In this document: in pieces, positions 10,039-20,265 of the stretch
Numbering within the stretch: position 1 is the stretch's first letter
Layout: each line of letters begins with the position of its first letter
Source: Rhizopus arrhizus
Taxonomy: Eukaryota > Mucoromycota > Mucoromycetes > Mucorales > Rhizopodaceae
DNA length: 64,000 bases
Direction: 5' to 3'
Assembly: GCA_024220505.1 (NCBI GenBank)
Contig: JAKZZE010000037.1
Coordinates: 297,551-361,550, forward strand
Program-made: the position numbers and the translations under genes
Notes under the pieces: generated by a model
What the model was told of the DNA's origin: nothing
Seen by the model: the letters and a program-made list of their open reading frames with translations, nothing else
Databases searched by the model: none

Positions 10039-13000
10039 TGAATAAAAAGTTAAAAATCAATAAAGTTAATAAAATTACTGGTTCCTATAATTTTTTGTCT
10101 CATAATAATGAAATTTCTCGTATTGGGATTACTGATCCGTTGCAATTTAAATATGCAAATGGTATTCAGTTTAAACATTCATTAGAAGTAATGAAGTTTA
10201 ACAAAGAATTCGAATTTGATATTCTTCTTGGAACTGATATCTTGCCTAAAATGAATATTGGTTTAACTGGTGTAGCATTTAAATTGGATGGTGAATATTC
10301 ACACTCTGATACTACAGCCAACGATAATCTAATTTTAGAAAATATCAATATTGATCGTGAAAATAAATATGAGCCTGATAATTCGCCAGCTGGTACTCCC
10401 AGACAAAGGGCAGAATTTTTCAAAATAATTAAAGAGGCCATTGATGAGAACCAGAGCATTCCTATTGAATCTTCATGTCCAATGCCTGAGTCCATTATCC
10501 ACCTTCCCACTAAAGAAGGCGCTACGGCTTATAGACGGCAATATCCAATTCCGCACGCTTTAAGACCAGTATTAGACAAGCAAATAAAAGAGTGGTTGGA
10601 GACTGGTACCATTATCAAGTCCAAAATCAACACATCTTTTAATAGTCCACTCCTTCTCGTTCCTAAGAGAAATAAAGCTGGTGAAATTGTTAATCATCGG
10701 GTGTGTTTGGATGTGAGACTGTTGAATAAAATATTACCTCCCACTTTCAATTATCCTGTTCCATTGATCAGAGATATCTTTGATAACCTGGCTGGTAAAA
10801 AGGTGTTTACAACACTTGATTTGTCTAATGCATACCATCGATTCAAAGTTGCATCTGAAGATGTACATAAATTAACCTTCACACATAACAATGCCCAATA
10901 TTCTTTCATTAAAGGATGTTTTGGAGTAAAAATGCTGACTTCCCAATTCCAAAAGTGCTTAGCAACCCTATTTGATGGGATTGACTGTGTACAAAACTTT
11001 GTTGATGACTGTATTATTGCTAGTGATAGTTATGAACAGCATGCAAAAGATGTGAAATTGGTGATTGATAAGCTGACCTCTGTGAATTTAATAATAAATC
11101 CAGAAAAATGTGTATGGTTTCAACAATCAGTTCGACTTTTAGGCTTTGTTGTAAACACGACAGGCACTAAAGTAGATCGTAAAAAGCTAACAAATGTTGA
11201 AAATTGGCCACTTCCTAACAAAAGTAATAAGCAAATCCAACAATTTATGGGTTTGATCAACTACTTTAGAGAATACATCCCAATGATTTCCAGAGTAGCT
11301 GAACCAATCACAAGATTGAGTAATGCTGCCAATGTGGAAGAATTGTGGACTGATGAGCAAACAAACAGTTTTTATGCTTTAAAAAAGATCTTGCAGTCAG
11401 ACATGATTTTGCATTATCCCAATTTAAATAAAAAGTTCTATGTGGCTACAGATGCATCGTTATATGGTGTTGCGGCAGTTCTTTATCAGAAAGACGAACA
11501 TGATCGTGACAAGTATATCAGTTTTATCTCCTCTTCGTTGACACCTTCGCAAAGACGTTGGAGTACAACTAAAAGAGAGCTGTATGCAATCGTATTAGCA
11601 CTCAACAAATTCAGGAAATTTTTATGGGGCAGACACTTTACCGTTTATAGTGATCATAAAGCCTTAGTTTATCTACATACCCAGAAAATTGCTAATCCTA
11701 TGATGATCGGCTGGATTGAGACACTTCTTGACTTTGATTTTGATGTAGTCCATATCCCTGGTATATTGAATAAGCTTCCTGACATGTTAAGCCGTTTGTA
11801 TCCACCTTTACAGGATAGCTACAAACTGGTGGAGGATAATGTGCCAAGCAAATTAGATAACCGTAACAAGAAAAGAGTTATTGCTAAAAGAAAGAAATAT
11901 AGCAGAGATAAAATTATTAATGTTCTTGCTACAAAATTGATAGAAACTAAAAATGAACGTACCGATTACATGACTCCTCCTGAAGAAGAGAGAGATGCTA
12001 TACTTAGAGAAACACATTCCTTTGGACATTATGGATACCAAGCAATAGTCAGAGACATTCATAGTCGAGGCATGCATTGGACTAATATTTATGATGAAGC
12101 AAAGAGTATTGTGAGTTCCTGTACCGAATGTCAGAAACATAACATTAGCAAGAGAGGCTATCACCCTTTGACTAACGTTATGGCTAATAGGCCGTTTGAT
12201 CATATAGCTATTGATCTTGCAGGACCACTTCCAGTGACGGATGAGGGTTACTTGTTCTTATTAGTTGTCACTGACATTTGTACAAAATACGTTGTAATCA
12301 GGGCACTAAAAAACAAACAATCAGATACCATTGCAAAACAGCTAATTAATATCTTTGGAGATTATGGATTTCCACGAATCATTCAAAGTGACAATGGAAC
12401 TGAATTCAGAAATGCTTTAATGACAAGTATATCAAAAAACCTTGGAATAGATCGTAGATACTCTACTGCGTATCATCCACAAGGTAATGGAAGTGCTGAA
12501 GCTAGTGTAAAAATTGCATTGAATACATTGAGAAAGATGGTACAATCCAATAGTAGAGATTGGGATCATTATCTTCCAATTGTACAACTCTGTATGAACA
12601 GATACATAAAAAACAAATCACTAAGCTCTCCATTCTCACTCATGTATGCTCGCAGAGTAAACTTACCTGACGATTATACAAATAAAGAAAAGTATCCACT
12701 CCCAAAAGATGTAATGACCATCAAAGAACTTGAAGAACGAGTCAATTACATGGAAAATGTTATATTTCCTGCCATAAATGAAAGAACCCAAAAGATTAAT
12801 GAGGAGTATAGTAAGAGATACAATGATAAAAACATACTTGTAAATATCCCCAATGGAACACATGTAATGGTTAGACTGAATAGTAGAAGTGGGAAACTTG
12901 CACCACTATACGAAGGACCTTATACAGTGGTTCGAAGGAACAAAGGAGGATCATATGAGTTAAAAGATGAGCAGAATGAATTAATGCATCGTAACTATAC

Positions 13001-13424
13001 GCCATCTGAATTAAAAATAGTGCATATAGATGAGTCTAATATTGAAGATGAATACTATGAGCTTGAAGACATTAGAGATCATCGTGGACCTTCTGGCAAT
13101 AGAGAGTATTTGGTAAAATGGGCTGGTTATGGTGAACGTGCCAACACATGGCAAAAGGCCGGTGATTTCACAGACCCAACTATCATACAAAAATATTGGG
13201 ATAAACAAGACGAAATGAAAAAGTTGGAACATGAGAGAGCTGAACAAATTGTGAAAAAAGCATCATCCAATTCCAAATATAATAAGTCCAATAGAAATTC
13301 CACACCTAAAGTGAGTGATGAGAAGAAAGTAAATTCTGTTGAGACAAAGAAAAGAACTCTTCCTACAAATCTTAGCAGAGAAGAAAGATTGTTAAAGAGA
13401 AGACTTAACAAGGAGAAAAAATAA
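10039..13424 (+). pseudogene. Ty3-A pol (reverse transcriptase, RNase H, integrase, chromodomain)
   Basis: C-terminal 1128 codons of the Ty3-A polyprotein, cut from its N-terminal part by Merlin-A. Domains run in Ty3 order. First is the rest of protease, then reverse transcriptase with the catalytic box FVDD (near 11000) and RNase H with ATDAS and TTKRELYAI. Integrase follows with an HHCC zinc finger (near 12010-12135), the D,D-35-E set (IDLAGPL, QSDNGTEF, GNGSAEAS), a GPY-like segment (PLYEGPYTVVRR), and last a chromodomain (EYLVKWAGYG...NTWQKAGDF). The chromodomain places it among chromoviruses and suggests targeting to modified chromatin. No stop or frameshift lies inside this part. Confidence 0.92.
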
Positions 13425-13588
13425 TAAAAAAAAAAAAAAGAAAAGAAAAACGGACAAAGATAGTCACGGTAAATTACCCGCAATTTAGCATGAAAATGAT
13501 CTACCAAATTGATTAGACATTTCATAACGCATACCTATTCACTTTTATGCCGAATCAACAAGGTGTTGTTGAATCTGGTGGAGGATAA
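13425..13588 (+). other. Ty3-A 3' untranslated region and polypurine tract
   Basis: Non-coding stretch between the pol stop and the 3' LTR. GGTGGAGGATAA at its end, next to the LTR, is a good plus-strand primer (polypurine tract). The same sequence recurs in reverse at 15099-15220. Confidence 0.6.
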
Positions 13589-14248
13589 TGTTAAGGATAC
13601 ATAAGATTATAGTCACTTTATTTTAGTAAAAGGAATCAGATATGATCCTGAATAATATGTTGACATAACTTGGAATCATTTATAACATTATTCCCAACAC
13701 AGATCAATAAAATACTTTGATTAGATTTTTATATTAAGCTTTATTCATATTTACTTCACATAGTCAAATAAGATGACATGGTTGTAATATAGTTTAGTGA
13801 TAGTATGAGCATGTTGAATAAGGAATGACGATTACTTACCGGATCATCATTAGTCATGAAAACATTTATCCTGACTGAGATATTATTGTTAGCAATGATA
13901 TCCAATCACGGAACTAAAGGTCATTATATTCATCCGTACCGTCTCCTTAAATAGTCTTTATCCAGAGTTATCTGAAACCATCCCAATAGCATAATTGACA
14001 ATACAAGCTAGGAACAGGCTAAACTAATAATTAGAAATCGTAATCATCTATTCTGTCAAGTTGATTATAAATCTGTCCTAATTCTTTATCCGTATCATGT
14101 CTATAAATACTCTCACTTTTTACATGTAGAATTTATTTTGATCAAATAATAGTTATCTTAACTTAATAAAGAGATACCAAGTTCTAACAGTATTTCTTTA
14201 TCTTTGATTGCTATATTATATTTACCTAAAACTCCCCTATCCTAAACA
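13589..14248 (+). repeat. Ty3-A 3' LTR
   Basis: 660 bp, nearly identical to 5603-6262, followed by the second ATGGA duplicate. Confidence 0.93.
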
Positions 14249-14544
14249 ATGGATTAATAATTAATGAGTATGATATAACTGATGACAAATAGATAATGGT
14301 TACGTGTTCCTCCATTGTTATCTTTGTCATCATAAGCATTTATCCATAGAATACTCGTATATGATTGACTGTGATTGACTGTGATTTAGTCCCTGGATTT
14401 AATATAATTTAACCGTGCAATTACGCAGCATCTTATCCTTAATGAAGATTATCCGAATTAACCTGTAGCCTATCTATTGGATATATTTTACATGTAGCTT
14501 ATTAATACTGTTTTCATATCGAGTTATGAATGATGGATACATCA
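14249..14544 (-). repeat. Solo Ty3-C LTR (reverse), second piece
   Basis: Continuation of 5479-5602 after the Ty3-A insertion. It ends at the reverse complement of the LTR start (compare 44851-45130). A short GTGATTGACT duplication is the only notable difference. Confidence 0.85.
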
Positions 14545-15098
14545 ACTATTTTATGATCAAAATAAATTCTACATGTAAAAAGTGAGAGTATTTATAGACA
14601 TGATACGGATAAAGAATTAGGACAGATTTATAATCAACTTGACAGAATAGATGATTACTATTTCTAATTATTAGTTTAGCCTGTTCCTAGCTTGTATTGT
14701 CAATTATGCTATTGGGATGGTTTCAGATATAACTATTTAAGGAGACGGTACGGATGAATATAAAGACTTTTAGTTCCGTGATTGGATATCATTGTTAACA
14801 ATAATATCTTAGTCAGGATAAATGTTTTCATGATTAATGATGATCCGGTAAGTAATCGTCATTCCTTATTCAGCATGCTCATACTATCACTAAACTATAT
14901 TACAACCATGTCATCTTATTTGACTATGTGAAGTTAATATGAATAAAGCTTAATATAAAAATCTAATCAAAGTATTTTATTGATCTGTGTTGGGAATAAT
15001 GTTATAAATGATTCCAAGTTATGTCAACATATTATTCAGGATCATATCTGATTCCTTTTACTAAAATAAAGTGACTATAATCTTATGTATCCTTAACA
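14545..15098 (-). repeat. Reverse Ty3-A LTR, second piece
   Basis: Reverse complement of the first about 555 bp of the Ty3-A LTR. Together with 5390-5478 it makes one LTR, minus a few bases at the Ty3-C LTR junction. It carries more differences from the Ty3-A LTRs than they do from each other, so it is older. Confidence 0.85.
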
Positions 15099-15220
15099 TT
15101 ATCCTCCACCAGATTCAACAACACCTTGTTGATTCGGCATAAAAGTGAATAGGTATGCGTTATGAAATGTCTAATCAATTTGGTAGATCATTTTCATGCT
15201 AAATTGCGGGGTAATTTGTC
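15099..15220 (-). other. Ty3-A 3' UTR joined to a foreign ORF
   Basis: Reverse complement of 13470-13588, the Ty3-A untranslated end with its polypurine tract. Going upstream on the minus strand, resemblance stops near 15215-15220, and the ORF at 15250-16122 takes the place of gag-pol in the same orientation. Confidence 0.7.
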
Positions 15221-15249
15221 GCGAGACTGAGTCTGCCATTGAAAATACT

Positions 15250-16122
15250 TCAATATAATTGGTATATCTCGTTTGCAAAGATAATTCTAGAAGGAGCAGA
15301 ATTCATTCTTGTCTTGATTGCGTCAGGAATGTTCATAGTTTCACTTTGAGCACGTACTACTTGCATAACCCTACCCGGAGAGATCCAATGTAAAGCAGCA
15401 TGGTACAGGATATGTGCAGGCAAGAACTTAGTCACTTCAGGTACCAACGAGGCTCTGAAAACTTGGTCGTATTTGTTGACGAACATTGCAGAGTCTGAAG
15501 TCAAATAATGATGGCCTACAGTCCTAAATACATATTCAGCTGCCAATGGCACAACAAATGACGTAGTCCTAATAGTACCAAAATCATCCTTCACAGTCGC
15601 TATGTCAGTTAAGAACTCAGTCATAGCATTAGGCGGTCTAGGTACTCTAACTACTTCCTTTTGGGTAGCAAGCCAACCGTTCTTGACAGCTTCCATTCGT
15701 AACATTCCGAACTTGATTGCAGACTCTTCCTCAGGTGCACGTGCCTTGTTCAAGACATAAACTGCTGCCAGATCCTTCATTGAGAATCTCTTGGTTGCCC
15801 TCTCAGTGCCAACATCTCCAGCGGGTACTACATCATACTTCCAATCTTCAGGTAAAGCTAACCACTTTGATTTATCCAACCTGCCAGTAGATGAAGCCTC
15901 AGGCGAATAAGCATCTTGACCATTGATTTCGAACAATGTCTTTACTTAAGTTCTTTGCTCGTCAGTCAATGGACCAGCACCTTCAATGAATTTTGCAAAT
16001 TCCTCTTCTTCAGTCAACTTGACCTCGGACTTGCTAATATCACCACTTGTAAAAGGGGTTGCTTCAGGATTCCATTCTTCCATCTTTCCTTTACCTTTGT
16101 TTTTGTTATTATCTTTTGACAT
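15250..16122 (-). pseudogene. Unrecognised 290-codon ORF with one internal stop, possibly coat-protein-like
   Basis: One minus frame from ATG at 16122 to TGA at 15250, broken only by TAA at 15948-15946 (codon 59). Codon use is even and GC is higher than the surroundings. The start is Lys/Asn-rich (MSKDNNKNKGKGK) and is followed by an acidic stretch. The rest is an Ala-rich, helix-forming globular protein without membrane segments or transposase motifs. The size, basic start and A/C-rich leader before the ATG recall nucleocapsid or coat proteins of RNA viruses, but I do not recognise the family. It lies directly upstream of a Ty3-A 3' UTR and LTR in the same sense, as if captured by that element. 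It could instead be a retrotransposon accessory ORF or a host gene. Confidence 0.45.
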
Positions 16123-16162
16123 GTTTTTGTTATTGTTTTTGTATGTTTCTTTGTATTTATAA

Positions 16163-16352
16163 TCCTATGTATGGAACAATATAGAGTTTGTTCGCATGCC
16201 CTTTGGTCTCTGTTCCGCTCCGGCAACGATGCAACGTCTTATGGATTCGGTTCTCGGTGGTCTTAAATGGCAAACTTGTTTGGTCTATCTGGACGATATC
16301 ATTTGTTTTAGCGCAACGTTCGAACAGCATCTTCAGGATCTCCGCGAAATCC
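16163..16352 (+). pseudogene. Reverse transcriptase fragment of a different Ty3 lineage
   Basis: About 63 codons with the classic Ty3 core: EFVRMPFGLCSAPATMQRLM, then the catalytic YLDD and FEQHLQDLREI. Families A, B and C here use FVDD or FIDD, so this is another, less diverged-from-typical lineage. It is cut at the left near the ORF above and at the right by Merlin-B. Confidence 0.8.
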
Positions 16353-17785
16353 GGATCTGTGAAAGATTTACCGTCCACATACTATATATACATATATAAA
16401 CTCCGCACGCGGAGTTTAATATGCTTAATATGGTTATTGAGGTCACAGAACACGATTCTGTTATTTTCAAGCGGAGTTTATTGAACTAAAAATGGTCAAT
16501 TGTGAGATTCTCCAAGTTCCTTTGTTTTTTTTCTCCATCCTATTACTCCAAGCAAAAGCGCGGGCCAGTACAAGATCATTGAAAAAATCCGGGTCGAGAT
16601 ACGACTTCTGAAGGTCGAGAAAATCCGCTTCAAAAATCATAAATTTGATGACAGAAGGACTTGCAAAACAAAAATCGGCAAATCAGCATTCTTCGTCAAA
16701 TAGCTATGTCGATATCTTTCAAATGTGGAGGTTGTTGGTTCGATTCCTTGTAGTGTGACGAAAACGGCAATCGGGTCGTACAAATCCTTTCCGATGAAAG
16801 TCGTATTGGCGACTTGAGTCAACAAAATGACTTGAGTCGCTAGACCGAAAACTTTCGGTTAAAGGAAAAATTAATCTAACAAGGAGAATCAAGGCAACAA
16901 ATTTTATATAAATATCCAACAAATCCTTTTTATTATTATTCTTATTCTTATCAACATCAATAAAAGAATCACCTATATCTTATATTCAGACTCTTCATTG
17001 AGCTCTTTGAACCCCTTTTTATATTATCTTTTTATTTTACAACACACTTTTTATCGATCTTAACAAACAAGATCTGGTGGTCACTACCTATACCAAGCTT
17101 TCGCTTAAACTTTATATCAAGAATAACAAGTTTCTCTAACGAAACACCTCAAACAACATCTAAATACATCAAATCTACTCTATAACCTTATACTCAAATC
17201 ACAAGTACCTACTAAGTAACAGTAGATGCTCGTACGTTGTCATCTACTTTTTGCATAACTTTTACTCTAAGTTACTTAGCATTTTTTTTTTAAATCTCAA
17301 GAGTTTCAGGAAAACTTTTGTCACCTCATTACGGTAAAACGAACTTCTGTTGCGGAGATGCTTCCTATCTATCGGCTGATCTCGGAATGATAACAAATCT
17401 TGTAAAAAAATATAAAAGAGATACTTTTTTCTTTTTTTTTTTTTTCTTTCCTTCATCTTTTTATCCATTTCATCAAAATCTAATGTCTTCCAACGCTGCT
17501 AACAACATGCCAACTCTTGCTTATATTGCCGAAAAAACTATGACGGCTGACTGTACTATGAAGTAAGTTTGTTTTTAAGTGGGAGGGAACGTAACTAAAG
17601 GCAACTGGTATAAGTTATTTAAAGGAAAATGGCGCTTTTTTTTCTACACGCAAGTGTAAAGAAGGCTCTGAAATGCGCTTGAACCAGTCCAGCCGGGATG
17701 GATTCTTTTGGCGATGTGGCTCAAGGAACTGTGCGTGCGGTCGTAGCCGTATTTCTTACTTGGACGGCTCCTTTTTTCAAGGTCG
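16353..17785 (+). mobile_element. Merlin-B, 5' part only
   Basis: Same family as Merlin-A: left TIR, palindromic segment, tRNA-like boxes and the first transposase exons in the same order (compare 7821-8781). A solo LTR interrupts it at 16754-17221. It stops at 17785 in the second transposase exon, where Merlin-C begins in reverse. The transposase is incomplete. Confidence 0.88.
16754..17221 (+). repeat. Solo family-D LTR in Merlin-B
   Basis: 468 bp, TG...CA. Merlin-A has no counterpart at this point, and GTAG is repeated on both sides (16750-16753, 17222-17225). It contains the AGATCTGGTGGTCACTACC motif common to all family-D LTRs here and is the best-preserved copy. Confidence 0.8.
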
Positions 17786-18811
17786 GGCTAAATGAAAGAT
17801 TTACCGTCCACATTTTTGCAAGCCTGTAGCGGAGCTAAAATCAAGTATATAAGCATAAACTATACATCATTCGAAAGCCCGGACAATTTAATCTCAGATG
17901 GTGTAACATTTATGTACAAAAAAGGCAACTAGCGGACATTATTGAAGCAAGAAAATAGACGCTATATGGCCCTGATTTGTATGGTTATCTATGAAAGTTT
18001 TATTTGTTCATTTTAAGCAGTGCGGAGCTTTTTCATGGTGGTACGAGAAGTAGGAGTATAATCTTCATCGTATTCGTTATCGGAATCCTCATCTGAGATG
18101 AAAATGATTGGTTCCATTTCCCCTTGATCACTAGTGCTATCCTCTAAGACGGTAGTCAGCAAAGATACCAGGGGACCTTGGTTGGCAATACCTGCTCTAG
18201 TGAAAGACACTTGCGAAAAGCAAGCAAGCATTGCCTTCCAGTGATCACCGGCATGTTTTCTACGCCATATAAACTCTACTAACTTCCATGGCATCATCGA
18301 TGCTGTACGATGACGACTAGTCACTCCTCGTTTGATACCATTCCAGGTGTCTAGTAGCAGGTTATTAGCATCGTCTAAGATTTCTATGACCTACACAAGT
18401 ACGTACCTTCTATAGTATTAGTACAAGCACCTGTCTTGGGATCACGGAACGTTTTTGAGTGATTGACCGTTTCAACTATCAAGTTTCGGCTTGGATCACT
18501 GTCAATCCCTTTATAGCCTTTCCAGCAATCTACCATAACATGCGAGCCTGTCATCAATGATTAGGTGCGCTGATCAGCTAGCATATACATATTCTAATCA
18601 TTACCATCCTTTACGAATGTATCGATTATCAACTTCAAGGTATTTTGATTGCGGTTAGGCACCGTCAACAAGAACACCTTACGCTCGGGCGTACGCTCTA
18701 CACCTCCAACAACCCAAACACCATCGACCCTCTTCCCCTTATTGTACTTTCGCTTCCCAAACTTGCTTTCGTCTATTTCAACGACAATTGGCTGCCCATC
18801 ACTGTTAACTC
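17786..18811 (-). mobile_element. Merlin-C, 3' part only, with transposase exons
   Basis: Reverse-strand relative of Merlin-A 9010-10030. It starts with the right TIR and includes the last exon (about 18349-18013, ending KKLRTA), the TNTIEG exon and the exon with the IDESKFGK motif. It stops where LTR-E1 begins. The eight bases before it (CAAGGTCG) could be its target duplication in Merlin-B, but the partner copy is not in the window. Confidence 0.85.
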
Positions 18812-19379
18812 TGTTGTAGAACAGTAACTGATCGTAGTAGACATTGATAAATATAAGTCTTAATACAAGATCATAATTAAATAAAATAAAAATATAAGTT
18901 TATTTAAATAAGATCATACAATCAATTCCAATTAAACATATTCTTTTAAAATATGTTTTGTATTAATAAGAGCTCTTTGATAAGAAGAAGTATCAACTAA
19001 AATAACAAGATCCAATCCAATATCAGGAATATTGTTAATCTTTCACATAATTGAAATAACGCGTAAAATAACGTTATTCAAATCAGTGAGGAATTCCCAG
19101 AATAAAAGATAATCTATGACAGACATACAAAAGAACAAATGAAAAGTTTTCATAATCATAATTATAGATGACACTTGCTAAAGTACCTGAAGATTAGAAG
19201 AACGCTTACAATAGAAGATATCACGCCACTCACTCAATAAGATATAAATACCTACCTTCAATTAGAATAATTTTTACTTTAACTTAAACTGAAATAAAGA
19301 TCAGTCTCAAAAAGTACTCACACTGTTTCTTGATCTTTGTTTCTACCTTTTCTTCAACTACTTTTGCCATTATACAACA
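18812..19379 (+). repeat. LTR-E1
   Basis: About 568 bp beginning TGTTGTAGAACAG and ending ATACAACA. Related to 41466-42354 (reverse) and 63055-64000. The flanks do not show matching duplicates, so it is not a simple solo LTR and probably marks a rearrangement. Confidence 0.65.
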
Positions 19380-19656
19380 ATCTGCAATAAAGAAGGATTT
19401 TAATTTTATATTGCTGCTATTGTTTTTTTGTTTAATTTTTTATTTTAATCTTGCGATTAAAACAAATATAATATTTTCGAAGTTTTTCCATAGCTTGTTC
19501 ATAGTTGCTATCAGGTTGTTCCTTCAGAATTACACGTTTCGAAGTAAACTTTAGCAGAGCGCCTTAATTGAGATTTAAGTATAATGAGTTTTCTTGAGTC
19601 ATTTTGAGTGTTGCTAATGGCTAGGTAGGACTTTAGTAGCTCTTGAAAGTGACGAA
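19380..19656 (-). pseudogene. Family-D gag, second piece
   Basis: The minus frame continues the gag begun at 25760: after the shared ACGAA duplicate it reads HFQELLKSYLAISNTQND and on. Two adjacent stops follow at a point where related gags read on. This is a decayed Ty3 Gag fragment, interrupted by Ty3-B and cut by LTR-E1. Confidence 0.7.
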
Positions 19657-20235
19657 TGTTGTAGAACAGCGTCTGATCATAACGGACATTGAATAATCAC
19701 AACTAAAAGAAGTATATTAAAATTGATAAAAGATAATAATTTAAATCTTTATCAAATAAAATATATTCTTCTTCTTTTTTATATAAAACTATCACAAATA
19801 GATTTATTCTATAAAGTAAACATGAACAATAAATAAGTCATGACCTTTACTATTCATCATTTCTGTAAATGAATAATAATGGATCAGGTACCTAGTCAAC
19901 TTTGATCTGACTGGAGGCATTTCATATAAATATATCTTTCCTCTCAATGAAGACGGGACAATTATCCCAGATCAGTTAAAGAACAATAAGATCTATAAAA
20001 ACAACGAATTAAAAATTTTCATAATCGATTCAGTGATCATTCTTCAATCAAACATGTCATTTATTGGATCTACGCTCATGACTACTCATTTACCCGCCGA
20101 CTGATAGAAGAATATAAATAGTAGACTTTGTAATGATTTCTTTTTAACAATTAAGATTGTCTTAAATAAAGTTCAGTCTCAAAAAGTATTCTTTGGTTTT
20201 TATCGCTACCTTAATTACTTTACCAGAACATAACA
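19657..20235 (+). repeat. Ty3-B 5' LTR
   Basis: 579 bp, TGTTGTAGAACAG...CATAACA. It holds a TATAAATA box. The bases after it are a T-run, not a TGG-type primer site. Confidence 0.93.
20113..20120 (+). promoter_or_regulatory. TATA box in Ty3-B LTR
   Basis: TATAAATA about 115 bp before the LTR end, placed as expected for U3/R transcription start. Confidence 0.5.
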
Positions 20236-20265
20236 TTTTTTTGAATTCCAAACTTTATTGCAAAT

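Larger units (their letters stand above)
5603..14248 (+). mobile_element. Ty3-A chromodomain LTR retrotransposon with Merlin inside
   Basis: Two 660-bp direct LTRs (TG...CA) flank one gag-pol frame. Five-base duplications ATGGA lie at 5598-5602 and 14249-14253. The target was the reverse solo Ty3-C LTR. The two LTRs differ at only one position that I noticed (about 6150 against 14144), so the insertion is recent. The gag-pol is whole except for a Merlin DNA transposon at 7821-10030. Confidence 0.95.

Noticed and set aside
13127..13525. Minus frame across the end of Ty3-A pol
   Set aside because: Shadow of the pol frame; Phe/Leu runs come from the complementary Lys/Glu-rich tail.
18812..19379. 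LTR-E1 as a simple solo LTR insertion
   Set aside because: The flanks (AACTC, ATCTG) do not match and belong to unrelated elements (Merlin-C and family-D gag), so a rearrangement is more likely.
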